Assembly (NCBI GenBank): GCA_029204225.1
Contig: CM055102.1
Coordinates: 44,898,484-44,958,483 of the forward strand
Direction: 5' to 3'
Origin: Diphasiastrum complanatum
Taxonomy: Eukaryota > Streptophyta > Lycopodiopsida > Lycopodiales > Lycopodiaceae
Length of the DNA: 60,000 bases
Positions 1 to 11,076 of this stretch are shown piece after piece. The translations under genes and the position numbers were made by a program. Every line of letters starts with the position of its first letter. Position 1 is the stretch's first letter. The notes beneath the pieces were generated by a model. That model worked only from the letters and a program-made list of their open reading frames with translations. It ran no database searches and was not told where the DNA came from.

Positions 1-36
1 TGTCACACAATTTAGCTCTTCATGTCATTGTTATTG

Positions 37-180
37 GTGCTTACCATATATGTTGTTTTGTCATTGTTTTTGCAGTGTTGTTTTTGTCAGTGCTTACCAT
101 ATATGTTGTTTTTGCAGTGTTGTTTTTGTCGGTGCTTACCATATATGTTGTTTTTGCAGTGTTGTTTTTGCAGTGTATTT
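37..180. repeat. Short minisatellite (42-53 bp spacing)
   Basis: The phrase GTGCTTACCATATATG occurs at 37, 90 and 132, each followed by TGTT/TTTGCAGTG-type sequence. Spacing of 53 and 42 bp makes this an imperfect tandem repeat. The open frame across it (22-267) is a repeat by-product, Cys/Leu/Phe-rich and without a recognisable domain. Confidence 0.7.
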
Positions 181-537
181 GCATTGTGGACAGAGGGAAC
201 CTTAAGAATTCGTAAAGTTTCTACATTTAAAGTTTCTATACTCTTTGGTTTCTATACATTTTGCTAGATTATTGAGCAGAAGATAACTATATTTTCCAAG
301 CAGCTAAGTTTGAGATTAACATTAGCAGAGCTAGAGCTTTCTGCCTGTTCAAACATGATCTTATACGTGAAAAGCTGATGCAGTGTCAGAGCACTCTTAC
401 ATGATAGGGTGGCAAATTCCAAAGAATTCATGGTGAATCCCATGTGCCAATTCAGTTAAGGCATTCATAATTCCAGTTTGCATCAACAAAGTAAACTATT
501 TTTGTGGGTTTGAGTGGTTGTAAGTAATCTGTTAAGA

Positions 538-1482
538 TCACAATCGGCTCAGCCAAGAGATCAACCTTCTCCTGCCCTCATGTATATCATCCACAAGATC
601 ATCTATGCGCCACTCTAAATCGTCCAAGCGACCTTTTAGAATGTCTGTACTGTCCCAGAGCGTCTGAACGTCGAACCCTATAGGCCAGTTTGTGCGCACA
701 GAAAACGTTTGTAAACAGGCTTCCAGCTTTACAAATTCTTGCAGAAGAATTCTATGCCTGGGTTTGAGGTCAATCTGTTGGATGAGGCTTGCCTGCAAAA
801 GGGAAATAGATATAGCCCATGGAGTCTTTGAATGGACGGTTGCGAGTTTAGATGAGTAAGAGCCATCCATATCGAGCACTCCCCACAGAAGAATCATTGA
901 GATAAAAGAATTGGTGTTCCTCAAAGGGTAAATCATCCCCCAAAGAGGAGACCACATAGCGTCTGTGCTGTCGACTTCGCTGTATCTTAAGTCGAAGGAA
1001 ATCTTTCCCTCTGCCTCAATTTGCGTCCCAATAAGCTCCTTGTTCTCTTGCAGCATTCTCTCCACAGTTACTCTGCACGAGGCTAGAAACTCTCGAATCG
1101 GATGCACTGCATTTCCATCTGTAAAAGGTCCTATCACAAGAATCATTGAATTTCTGCGTACGTATGTCGCATATTCTTGCAATCTGAAAACACCAATCTT
1201 CAACACTTTACACACGTCCGAAAGCTTCACGGTCTCATCCATTATAGCATTGGCCCATACTCGACCTCTTCCAGGAACTGGTGAAGTCAACCTCTGCACA
1301 AGATCCAGAACAGCTGCATTGGAGGTTCTGATCAGGTCTATAGCCTGCAGCATCCAATCTACGGAGATGAAATCCTTAGCAAGCGAATTTTCCAGTTGGT
1401 GCAGACCTAAGCACAAATTGGACTGGAATTTTTCAATGCCATCGATCATGCCATCAATGGAATCCAAGTAATTCGAAGCCAT
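538..1482 (-). CDS. BYPASS1 (BPS1)/ROH1-like protein, DUF793-type
   Basis: An intact 314-residue ORF with a good plant start context (G at -3, G at +4: GTCATGGC). The order of features fits the plant BYPASS1/ROH1 family: an N-terminal helix, a segment with SVDWMLQAIDLI (about residues 40-52) like the family's LSWM..A...L block, a DETVKLSDVCKVL block (about 82-94) like the family's D.SVKLLDIC signature, a central hydrophobic stretch (SFISMILLWGVL, about 192-203), and a C-terminal helix pair ending DDLEWRIDDLVDDIHEGRRRLISWL, resembling the family's last coiled-coil. The length is near the family norm (about 300-350). In Arabidopsis BPS1 restrains a root-derived, carotenoid-related mobile signal, and ROH1 proteins bind the exocyst subunit EXO70; whether this copy does either is unknown. 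No intron is needed. Its upstream side carries the CT/CA microsatellite at 1664-1751. It is the only clean host-type gene in the window. UPF0496 relatives are the main alternative. Confidence 0.72.
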   Translation of the reverse strand: MASNYLDSIDGMIDGIEKFQSNLCLGLHQLENSLAKDFISVDWMLQAIDLIRTSNAAVLDLVQRLTSPVPGRGRVWANAIMDETVKLSDVCKVLKIGVFRLQEYATYVRRNSMILVIGPFTDGNAVHPIREFLASCRVTVERMLQENKELIGTQIEAEGKISFDLRYSEVDSTDAMWSPLWGMIYPLRNTNSFISMILLWGVLDMDGSYSSKLATVHSKTPWAISISLLQASLIQQIDLKPRHRILLQEFVKLEACLQTFSVRTNWPIGFDVQTLWDSTDILKGRLDDLEWRIDDLVDDIHEGRRRLISWLSRL

Positions 1483-1660
1483 GACGTTGTTTCTTGTTGC
1501 AAGATGAAGAGAGCAAAGCTTTGATATGTGGGTAGCTTATGTACACATCCTATGAGGCTAAAGACATAACGTCAAAGTGGTATTCGAACAGACTGCAATC
1601 CCAACTCAGCTCCCACGCTCCGACGCTTGAGCTTTGATTGAGATTTCAAGCGAATTTAGT

Positions 1661-1663
<3 letters not shown>

Positions 1664-1725
<62 letters not shown>

Positions 1726-1751
1726 ACACACACACACACACACACACACAA
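1664..1751. repeat. Compound microsatellite (CT)n(CA)n
   Basis: About 28 uninterrupted CT units (1665-1720) are followed by a CA run to 1751. It lies about 180 bp upstream of the minus-strand BPS1-like start, so on that strand it is a GT/GA tract in the promoter or 5' UTR. Confidence 0.95.
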
Positions 1752-2387
1752 ACACGTTATCGACCCATGCATGGCCTAACCCATGGAGCGAGCTTGCTAC
1801 TAGGGGCAACTAAAAAAAATTGGAGCATGATTACAAGGTGGCATCATATATTTACTTTGATGGAGACTTTTATGCCATTGGATGAGGGCGGGGACCCGAC
1901 TTGCACCCCTCAGTCATAAATAGTAATAAGCTTTTCAACCCTAACAACGAAATACGTCAAATCTTGATAACATGAAAATGTAGTCTCAACCAAAACCTTG
2001 TGCACTATGAGGTTGGATCCATCTTGATCTTGCTCGGCAACAGAAATGGATCGAAACTTCCTTGGCTTGAAATTTCTGATCAAGCATCTCAGTGTTGTGC
2101 TAAATATTCACGAATCCTAACAAAACATACATTTTGAAAATCGTTGCAAGTGATTTTGCAGTTAGAGAAATTCTATTACAAAATGGTAAACAAGTGGCTT
2201 TTGATGGTAAATAGTTAAGTGGTCCACAAATAAGGTATACCACTCACGATAAATAGGTTCACGTTATTATTTTTACACTTAAAAGTTGGAAGCATTATAT
2301 TTATTGTAACAAGTTTATGGTGTTCATGTTAGAATAGATAAGTCCAATTTATTTTCTTGAGCCGTATTACCGTTTTTTAAACAATTT

Positions 2388-2427
<40 letters not shown>

Positions 2428-2576
2428 TTTTCGTTACAACAAAATTGCAATGCTTACAAAACGTCAAGATATGACATAACTTCTCCTACTCGTAACTCAA
2501 TTATTTTTTTTCATCAATTTATAGAATAAGTACATAGGAAAGGAGACTCATTGGTCTCTCGTGATACAAATGTGTA
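1752..2576. other. Noncoding AT-rich gap with an (AC)n microsatellite
   Basis: No supported gene. The only structure seen is an (AC)n run at about 2391-2425. The rest is AT-rich spacer between the BPS1-like gene and the first retroelement fragment. Confidence 0.6.
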
Positions 2577-3372
2577 CTGAGGAGGCCATGATCATGTGGT
2601 TTTTTGCAAGATTTCAAAAGCATATTAAGCGTCAAACGTCACGAACAATACATGACATTACAACAAGCAATGGATGACGCAGTACGAGAAGAAGATGAGG
2701 AGTCAAATGATGAACCACACATTGGAATGTTGCCTTATACAGCAGGGCAGACTACCACAACTTCTACAACTATTGCTTCTACCAATATCAATGCAACTGT
2801 AGAATTTATGATGGACAAGTTCGAGAAGCTTGGCCAAAAACAACAGACACAGTTGGAGAAATAGAAGCTCAATTTGATGCTAAACTAAAAGCATTAGAAG
2901 ATCAGCATGCCCAAATTAGTAAAACTATTGACAAAGCAGTGCGTAATGTATATCCTGATAGGAAAAATGTTTGGTGTGCCATCTGTGTTGGGAGTCATAC
3001 AATGATCGAGTGTCCCAACAATGAAGCGGTGAATGACAGATACATATTGTCATTTATGCCAATTCTACTAGACATGAGACAACGTTTTGTTCATTTCATC
3101 CTAGAGTTATCCAACAAGGCTATCACAAGTATGGATATCATGAAGGTCCAAGGTGGAAAGCTCCAGATGGTAAGGTGTATGGACTTGGGTTTCTAGAACC
3201 TTTAGCACTTCTTGCTCCTCAAGGACCACAAGGACCCCAAGCCAATATGATTGAACCGTAAACTTCAACTAGTTAGGATCATTGACATGTTCCACCTGAG
3301 CAATATCAAGATTCTGGTGTACATGAGAAATATGCAATCTATGCTGCTGCACAACAACAACAGTCTAGACAG
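2577..3372 (+). pseudogene. Gypsy-type gag fragment (plus strand)
   Basis: Frame-shifted remains of the same gag type found on the minus strand at 3.8-9.8 kb. Visible landmarks in order: MIMWFFARF (the gag core, matching MIMWFLSGL in the other copies), an acidic stretch (VREEDEESNDEPHIGMLPYTAGQ) followed by a Ser/Thr-rich stretch, a zinc-knuckle-like CAIC-VGS-H-TMIE-C with the spacing C-X2-C-X3-H-X4-C, and a Gln-rich AAAQQQQSRQW tail. Two frames (2604-2864 and 2939-3196) hold most of it. It carries a Gly codon at the place where the two minus-strand copies have TGA, so it preserves the ancestral state there. It stops where LTR sequence begins at 3379. It is inverted relative to its neighbours, so it belongs to a separate, older insertion. 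Confidence 0.75.
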
Positions 3373-3378
3373 TGGGCA

Positions 3379-3787
3379 ATAATAACATGCAATCCCAATA
3401 ACAATCAGATTTAACAATTAGCAAAATCCAAATAAAGCATGAAAGATGGAGGAAAAGTGATAGAGAGCAAAAACATTCATCAATCCATTTCACAAGAGAA
3501 CCAATATGCTTTATTGAAATGAGGAAATGAACATGTGTAGAAATTCGAGTTGGTCCTTTTTATAGTAGAGAGGAGGACCCTGGCCTCTGAGTCCTATTGG
3601 TCCATTTTTGCCTCCCTAATTATTCAAATTTAAAAAAGAGTGAGAACCATCCAATTTGGAGGGAAACCCAACTTTATTCACTAACTTGACATTTAGGCCC
3701 TACGACATTAAAAGTCCCACAAAAAGGCCTAAAGTCCTTTTATTGACTTTCTAATTAATCAAATCTCTATGTCCCGCATTTCTTACA
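3379..3787 (-). repeat. Left LTR (3' LTR of copy A), truncated
   Basis: Matches 7332-7742 closely, through to a shared end in CTTACA immediately before protease coding sequence. The outer part, which should start TGTAGTG, is missing, and plus-strand gag sequence abuts it. Confidence 0.8.
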
Positions 3788-5863
3788 GGTATATCTTCAA
3801 CCATTCCTCATGGACAAACTGTCTTTTGATCAGCTAGCTTAATGGCAAAAGTCGCAGGCTTTATCTTTGTAAGGCCCCATTTTTCACATAGCTTTGTAGA
3901 AATCAGGTTAACTCCTGAACCGCCATCTATCATAGCTGCTTCCTCTATGTTGTATTGGCAAAGTGCTATTCTTTTGTTCACTTTTCCAAGCGGCTCCGAC
4001 ATGGAGTACTTCATTAGATTCTTCAAATCCAGCACAAAAAAGTGGCTCTTAATGGACTTCTGGTTCTACTTGAGCTAACTTTTGCGCTAAGACTTCTTTT
4101 GCTTTTGGCACCAACTTTAGGAACTCTCCTAATGAAATATATTCACGAGCAGTTTTGTTTGCGGCGCTTCCGGTTCAGTAATCTTGAAGGGTTCTTCATG
4201 ATGATGCAATTGATCATTCATATCTATACGTGAATTTCTTGGTGACTGCAATGGTGAAGAACGAACTTTGGCTGTTGCACTTCAAGCTCCTCTTCTTCTT
4301 GCAGATGTTTAATCCACTGCCTCATATCCTGATATCTTCGTTTTTTTGCATGAAGATTCAGTTAATGGTATAGAATTAGCAGGTACTGGATTCGCTACTG
4401 GTTCTTTCTGTTTCTATGCTCTGGTGACCACAATCAAGGGTACACTTGATTCATTCTGAGCTACTGGTCTTTGGTTGATTGTTATCAAATTTACACGTGT
4501 TGTAGCTGGTGGTGGCTTTGGTCTTGCTGGACAGTATTTATAGCAATGCCCATAACCACAGTCACGACATAATGGTACAATTTTTTTTTTATTTGAACAT
4601 TCTGCAACTCTGTGATTTCCTCCACATGCAAAGCATCCAAGCGGTGTTCTAGTCCAGTTTCTAGATGCTTGTTGTTGCGCGACAGCATAAATAGCATACT
4701 GTTTTGAAGATCCACCTTCTTGATCATTACCATAGTTCTATTGCTCAGCACTTATGTATGGAGAAATTGGCAGAAGGAGCGGAATGCTTTGGTGGGGCAA
4801 GTAAGGCTAAATGTTCCGGGTATCCAAGAGCAGATTGTCGAGGTCTAGCTGTTGAATTTCCTCCATATTGTGGTTCTCGATATCCCATTTGGGCATACCA
4901 TTGCTGAATTATCCGAGGATTGAAGTTGCAAAAAGCAGTCTCATGATCAGGCGAATTACACAAATGGCATACACTGATTTCCATTTGTTTTTTCAATTGA
5001 GGACACTCATTCACTGTGTGATTTCATGTACAAATAGAACACCAGACATTTTCACTGGTAGGAAAAGTCTTTGCAAACTTCTCAGGTTCCTTGTGCGCTT
5101 GTCCGTGGAAATCTTCCAATGCTTTGATCTTCTCATCAAATTGCCACTGCAACTTTTCTATCTGTTTCTGTTGGTTCTTCTCGAGTTTTTCGAACTCATT
5201 GAGCATCATTTCTACAATAGCGTTAACATTTGTTGATGCAATAGTGGTGGATGTCATAATGGTCTGTCTTGCTGTATAAGGCAACATACTGATATTCGGC
5301 TCATCATCTGAACCTTCATCCTCCTCCCGAATTGCATCATCCATAGAATTTTGCAACATTGCGTACTCATTATGGCGTTTCAGCTCACGTCTGATCCGTT
5401 TAGATAAACCTGACAAAAACCACATAATCATGGCATTTTTGTTAATCATCTCAGGTTCGCACTCAGATCTGAGACGTTTCATCCTTTCAATGTAATCTCG
5501 AACCATTTCTCCCTTTCCCATTTTAATTTTACTTAAAAGTAGGAAATGGTCTTCCATAAACTTCCGCGGTTTGCACCGTGTGATAAGGGCTCTTTTAACA
5601 ACCTCCCAATCTGTATGCTCAGTTTCATCCTGATCATAGTACCAATTTTGTGCTGCGCCTGTTAAGGTCATAGGAAAAAGCTTAAGTTTATCTTGAGGGA
5701 AAATTTCGTCATAGACTTTACAGGATTCAACATAGATTCTAAGAAATCTAACTGGATCTGTTAACCCATTGTATTTGGATAGATCCAAACGGGTTGCTCT
5801 TCTAACAATAATAGGATTCACTTCTTGAGGAGCACCTCTAGGAGCGCCTCCAAGGGCAGCCAT
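3788..5863 (-). pseudogene. Gag plus truncated protease, copy A (degenerate)
   Basis: The frame starts at 5863 (MAALGGAPRG...). It covers the Retrotrans_gag core (AQNWYYDQDETEHTDWEVV, RDYIERMKRLRSECEPEM, MIMWFLSGL), an acidic and Ser/Thr-rich linker, then four zinc knuckles: one broken by TGA (CSIC-T*N-H-TVNE-C, about 5034), CHLC-NSPD-H-ETAF-C (about 4950), CFAC-GGN-H-RVAE-C and CRDC-GYG-H-CYKY-C (about 4530-4650). A linker follows, then the aspartic protease start with AAMIDGGSGVNLIS (about 3905-3935). Coding ends a few codons after ADQKTV, where the LTR begins. Besides the TGA there is a TAG in the linker (near 4418), an extra T in a run near 4345 giving a frameshift, and a small deletion near 4755 relative to copy B. 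In such elements gag forms the particle shell and the knuckles bind the RNA. It is not expected to be functional. Confidence 0.85.
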
Positions 5864-7054
5864 CTTAACATATTCAAATCAAGCAAACAATGAGATTGGA
5901 TCTAGATTTTTCAATCAAAACTATCTCAAATCAGATCTGCTAGATCTATTCCACTTTCCAAGAATCAGATTCTATATCGTGAAAAAGATTTCAAAATTCA
6001 ATCAATCGATACTTCTCAAAAAATGAAAAATTTCTTAGAATCCAAATAAGAATGTATCAGATTTGACCCAAATTTTGATAGAGACTTGATCTGGAAAATC
6101 AAAATCTAAAAATAGTACAAGCGAAGGTTCCCTAGGCGAAGATTTGTTCGACAAAGGTTAAACAATGTTATTTTGAGAAAAAAAAATCTCTCTGATCAAC
6201 TTTTCTGACAATTTCTAGGGAAATAACCTTCGCCGACCTCTCAGATGCAAGATCTGACACAAATAAAACTAGTGTAAACCTGGCGAAGGTTTCTGACATA
6301 AGAAAATATAGTCTGTAGTCAAGATTTTCTATGATATGGACAAGAAGAATCTTCGCCGAACTCAAAAATAGTATTTTACTATAAATAGAATATTTTGGAA
6401 ACCCAGCAAAGTTTTTGGTGAAGGACCAAGAGTAATACTGGTATTTTTGCAAAAAAGTGACTTTTTTTTGGCAAAAATATGGCAATATGACAACTGGTCC
6501 TCTGCAAATCCCTCTATTTTTGGTATTATTCTTCGCCGACCTGGCAGTAAATAGATTTGAATCACACCTATGCACAATGAATCGGACGAAGGTTCTTTTT
6601 CTGTATTTTTAGGGTTTTGGTGATTTTTTGGTATTTTTTGACGGTTTTTCTGATGTTTTTGAAAATCTGCTGGGAATTAATCTTTGCCCTTCAAACAAAA
6701 AGTTTTGTCATTAAAACCGAAGGTGTCTGCAACTCGACGAAGGTCTCCTAAAAGAGGACAAAAAGTTATCAGCTCTGATGACAATTTTTGTCTCTTTTTG
6801 ACCAAAATCTGACAGATTTGACCGATTTTTGTTGTTTTTTCTGATATCCTAGATCCAAATGGATCTTAAGATTGGTGATATGAATAATGTTCTACAATCA
6901 GATTAGATCTAGAACAAACAAATCCACTCAAATCAAGCAAAATCACTCCCAAACTAACCCTAAATGCAGATCTAACACTATTCATGCAACAACAAGATGC
7001 CTAATGCAAGCTAACCATCCACAAAACATGCTGCAAACTAAAAAATTGGCATAG
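5864..7054 (-). other. 5' leader of copy A with recurring CTTCGCCGA-type motif
   Basis: Untranslated region between primer site and gag. A short motif related to CTTCGCCGA (or its complement GGCGAAG) recurs roughly every 50-80 bp, for example near 6122, 6137, 6228, 6282, 6350, 6531, 6584 and 6738. Long T runs and TTTTTGG phrases lie between. The small minus ORFs here (6168-6577) are not conserved as protein and are rejected as genes. Confidence 0.6.
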
Positions 7055-7073
7055 CTCCCCGACAATGGCGCCA
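7055..7073 (-). other. Primer-binding site, copy A (tRNA-Asp type)
   Basis: On the minus strand this reads TGGCGCCATTGTCGGGGAG, one base different from the copy B site, starting four bases after the LTR end. TGGCGCC(G)TTGnCGGGGA is the primer site usually assigned to tRNA-Asp in Athila/Tat-type Gypsy elements. Confidence 0.85.
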
Positions 7074-7077
7074 AAAT

Positions 7078-7742
7078 TGTAGTGGGTTTCTTTCCTTTCC
7101 TAACCTCAAACCAAGATCTAGTTAATCTAGCATCAAAGAGACGAAGTTAGTTGTCACACGTAGATTCGTTCCCATGAGAGTGATAGTATAGTTTAGATTT
7201 CAGCATGAATGAAGATCCACATCTAACTCTAACATCCATTAACCCTAAACATTAACACTACATCCATTAACACTAGTCCACAACAAAGATAGCCTACTCT
7301 TTCTCTCTCTCCCTTTCTCTCTCATAAAAAGTATAATAACATGCAATCCGAATAACAATCAGATCCAACAATTAGCAAAATCCAAATAAAGCATGAGAGA
7401 TGGAGGAAAAGTGATAGAGAGCAAGGACATTCATCAATCCATTTCACAAGAGAACCAATATGCTTTATTGAAATGAGGAAATGAACATGTGTAGGAATTT
7501 GAGTTGGTCCCTTTTTATGGTAGAGAGGAGGACCCTGGCCTCTGAATCCTATTGGTCTATTTCTGCCTCCCTAATTATTCAGATTTAAAAAAGGGTGGGA
7601 ACCATCCAAATTGGAGGGAAACCCAACTTTATTCACTAACTTGACATTTAGGCCCTGCGACATTAAAAGTCCCACAAGAAGGCCTAAAGTCCTTTTATTG
7701 ACTTTCTAATTAATCAAATCTCTATGTCCCGCATTTCTTACA
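7078..7742 (-). repeat. Central LTR, shared by copies A and B (665 bp)
   Basis: Starts TGTAGTG next to the primer site and ends CTTACA next to the protease fragment of copy B, giving the inverted ends TGTA/TACA. It serves as 5' LTR of copy A and 3' LTR of copy B. It contains a CT-rich tract (about 7298-7323). Confidence 0.85.
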
Positions 7743-9846
7743 GGTATATCTTCAACCAATCCTCATGGACGAACTGTCTTTTGATCAGCTAGCTTAATGG
7801 CAAAAGTCGCAGGCTTTATCTTTGTAAGGCCCCATTTTTCACATAGCTTTGTAGAAATCAGGTTAACTCCTGAACCGCCATCTATCATAGCTGCTTCCTT
7901 TGGAAATTGTCTATGTTGTATCGGCAGAGTGATATTCTTTTGTTCACTTTTCCAAGTGGCTCCGACATGGAGTACTTCATTAGATCCTTTAAATCCAGCA
8001 CAAAAAAGTGGCTCTTGATGGACTTCTGGTTCTACTTGAGCTAACTTTTGCGCTAAGACTTCTTTTGCTTTTAACACCAACTTCAGGAACTCTCCTAATG
8101 AAATATATTCACGAGCAGTTCTGTTTGCGGCGCTTCCGGTTCAGTAATCTTGAAGGGTTCTTCATGATGATGCAATTGATCATTCATATCTGTACGTGAA
8201 TTTCTTGGTGACTGCAATTTTGAAGAACGAACTTCGGATGTTGCTTTAGCAACTTCAAGCTCCTCTTCTTCTTGCAGATGTTTAATCCACTGCCTCATAT
8301 CCTGATATCTTCGTTTTTTGCATGAAGATTCGGTTAATGGTATAGAATTAGCAGGTACTAGATCTACTACTGGTTCTTTCTGTTTCTCTGCTCTGGTGAC
8401 CACAATCAAGGGTACACTTGATTCATTCTAAGCTACTAGTCTTTGGTTAATTGTATTCAAATTTATAGGTGTTGTAGCTGGTGGTGGCTTTGGTCTTGCT
8501 GGACAGTATTTATAGCAATGCCCATAACCATAGTCACGACAGAATGATACAATTTCTTTTTTATTTGGACATTCTGCAACTCTGTGATTTCCTCCACATG
8601 CAAAGCATCCAAGCGGTGCTCTAGTCCAGTTTCTAGATGCTTGTTGTTGCGTGACAACATAAATAGCATACTATTATGAAGATCCACCTTCTTGATCATT
8701 ACCATAGTTCTATTGCTCAGCACTTCTGTATGGTTCTGTTTCCATCAAATTGGCAGAAGGAGCAGAGTGCTTTGGTGGGGCAGGTAAGGCTAAACGTTCC
8801 GGGTATCCAAGAGCAGATTGTCGAGGTCTAGCTGTTGAATTTCCTCCATACTGTGGTTCTCGATATCCCATTTGGGCATACCATTGCTGAATTATTTGAG
8901 GATTGAAGTTGCAAAAAGCAGTCTCATGATCAGGCGAATTACACAAATGACATACACTGATTTCCATTTGTTTTTTCAATTGAGGACACTCATTCACTGT
9001 GTGATTTCATGTACAAATAGAACACCAGACATTTTCCCTGGTAGGAAAAGTCTTCGCAAACTTCTCAGGTTTCTTGTGCGCTTGTCCGTGGAAATCTTCC
9101 AATGCTTTGATCTTCTCATCAAATTGCCACTGCAACTTTTCCATCTGTTTCTGCTGGTTCTTCTCGAGTTTCTTGAACTCATTGAGCATCATTTCTGTAG
9201 TAGCATTAACATTTATTGATGCAATAATGGTGGACGTCATAATGGTCTGTCCTTCTGAATAAGGCAACATACTGATATTCGGCTCATCATCTGAATCTTC
9301 ATCCTCCTCCCGAATTGCATCGTCCATAGAATTCTGCAACATTGCGTACTCATTATGGCGTTTCAGCTCACGTCTGATCCGTTTAGATAAACCTGACAAA
9401 AACCACATAATCATGGCATTTTCATTTATCATCTCAGGTTCGCACTCAGATCTGAGGCGTTTCATCCTTTCAATATAATCTCGAACCATTTTCCCCTTTC
9501 CCATTTTAATTTTACTCAAAAGTAGAAAAGGGTCTTCCATAAACTTCTGCGGTTTGGACCGTGTGATAAGGGCTCTTTTAACAACCTCCCAATTTGTATG
9601 CTCAGTTTCATCCTGATTATAGTACCAATTTTGTGCTGTGCCTGTTAAGGCCATAGGAAAAAGCTTAAGTTTATCTTGAGGGAAAATTTCGCCATAGACT
9701 TTACAGTATTCAGCATAGATCGGAAGAAATCTAATTGGATCTGTTAACCCATTGTATTTGGATAGATCCAAACGGGGTGCTCTTCTAACAATAATAGGAT
9801 TCACTTCCTAAGGAGCACCTCCAAGAGCACCTCCAAGGGAAGCCAT
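7743..9846 (-). pseudogene. Gag plus truncated protease, copy B (degenerate)
   Basis: Same architecture as copy A: gag core (AQNWYYNQDETEHTNWEVV, RDYIERMKRLRSECEPEM, MIMWFLSGL), acidic linker (REEDEDSDDEPN), Ser/Thr-rich stretch, zinc knuckles CHLC-NSPD-H-ETAF-C, CFAC...H...C and CRDC...H...C, a basic linker (IVVTRAEKQKEP, SSCKKRRYQDMRQW) and the protease motif AAMIDGGSGVNLIS (about 7870-7895), ending after ADQKTVRP at the LTR. The probable start is at 9846, but codon 13 is TAG where copy A has CAA, and the first knuckle has the same TGA as copy A. A frameshift separates the linker (8095-8409) from the protease frame (7763-8080). The linker is better preserved than in copy A, without the TAG at 4418. 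It cannot make a full Gag as it stands. Confidence 0.85.
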
Positions 9847-11052
9847 CTTAAGATATTCAAATCAAGCAAACAATGAGATTGGATCTAGATTTTTCAATCA
9901 AAACTATCTCAAATCAGATCTGCTAGATCTATTCCACTTTCCAAGAATCAAATTCTATATCGTGAAAAAGATTTCGAAATTCAATCAATCGATACTTCTC
10001 AAAAAATGAAAAATTTCTTAGAATCCAAATAAGAATGTATCAGATTTGACCCAAATTTTGATAGAGACTTGATCTAGAAAATCAGAATCTAAAAATAGTA
10101 CTGGCGAAGGTTCCCTAGGCGAAGATTGGCTCGGCAAAGGTTCAACAATGTTATTTTGAGAAAAAAACCTCTTTGATCAACTTTTCTGACAATTTCTAGG
10201 GAAATAACCTTCGCCGACCTCTTAGATGCAAGATCTGACACAGATAAAACTAGGGTAAACCTGGCGAAGGTTTTTGACATAAGAAAATACAGTCTGTAGT
10301 TTGGTGAGGGTAAAAATCAAGATTTTCTATGATCTGGACAAGAAGAATCTTCGCCGAACTCAAAAATAGTATTTTACTATAAATAGAATGTTTTGGAAAC
10401 TCAGCAAAGGTTTTGGTGAAGGACCAAGAGTAATACTGGTATTTTTGCAAAAAAGTGACTTTTTTTTGGCAAAAATATGGCAATATGACAACTGGTCCTC
10501 TGCAAATCCCTCTATTTTTGGTATTATTCTTCGCCGACCTGGCAGTAAATAGATTTGAATCACACCTATGCACAGTGAATCGGACGAAGGTTCTTTTTCT
10601 GTATTTTTAAGGTTTTGGTGATTTTTTGGTATTTTTTGACGGTTTTTCTAATGTTTTTGAAAATCTGCTGGGAATTAATCTTTGCTTTTCAAACTGAAAG
10701 TTCTGTCATTAAAACCGAAGGTGTCTGCAACTCGACGAAGGTCTCCTAAAAGAGGACAAAAAGTTATCAGCTCTGATGACAATTTTTGTCTCTTTTTGAC
10801 CAAAATCTGACAGATTTGACCAATTTTTGTTGTTTTTTTTTATATCTCAGATCCAAATGGATCTTAAGATTGGAGATATGAATAATGTTCTACAATCAGA
10901 TTAGATTTAGAACAAACAAATCCACTCAAATCAAGCAAAATCACTCCCAAACTAATCCTAAATGCAGATCTAACACTATTCATGCAACAACAAGATGCCT
11001 AATGCAAGCTAACCATCCACAAAACATGCTGCAAACTAAAAAATTGGCAAAG
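9847..11052 (-). other. 5' leader of copy B
   Basis: Near copy of 5864-7054, with the same recurring CTTCGCCGA/GGCGAAG motif and T runs. It keeps about 17 bp (around 10298-10316, TTTGGTGAGGG) that copy A lacks. No coding region is supported. Confidence 0.6.
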
Positions 11053-11071
11053 CTCCCCGACAACGGCGCCA
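11053..11071 (-). other. Primer-binding site, copy B (tRNA-Asp type)
   Basis: Reads TGGCGCCGTTGTCGGGGAG on the minus strand, the expected Athila/Tat tRNA-Asp primer site, five bases from the LTR end at 11077. This fixes the direction of the whole tandem element. Confidence 0.88.
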
Positions 11072-11076
11072 AAAAT

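Noticed and set aside
22-267. Cys/Phe-rich 81-residue ORF
   Set aside because: It is the translation of a tandem repeat and has no domain.
965-1471. 168-residue plus-strand ORF
   Set aside because: Antisense of the BPS1-like gene, which has the recognisable family blocks.
6168-6577. Minus ORFs in the retroelement leader (also at 10250-10573)
   Set aside because: They recur only because the leaders are copies; two overlapping frames are equally open and neither is protein-like.
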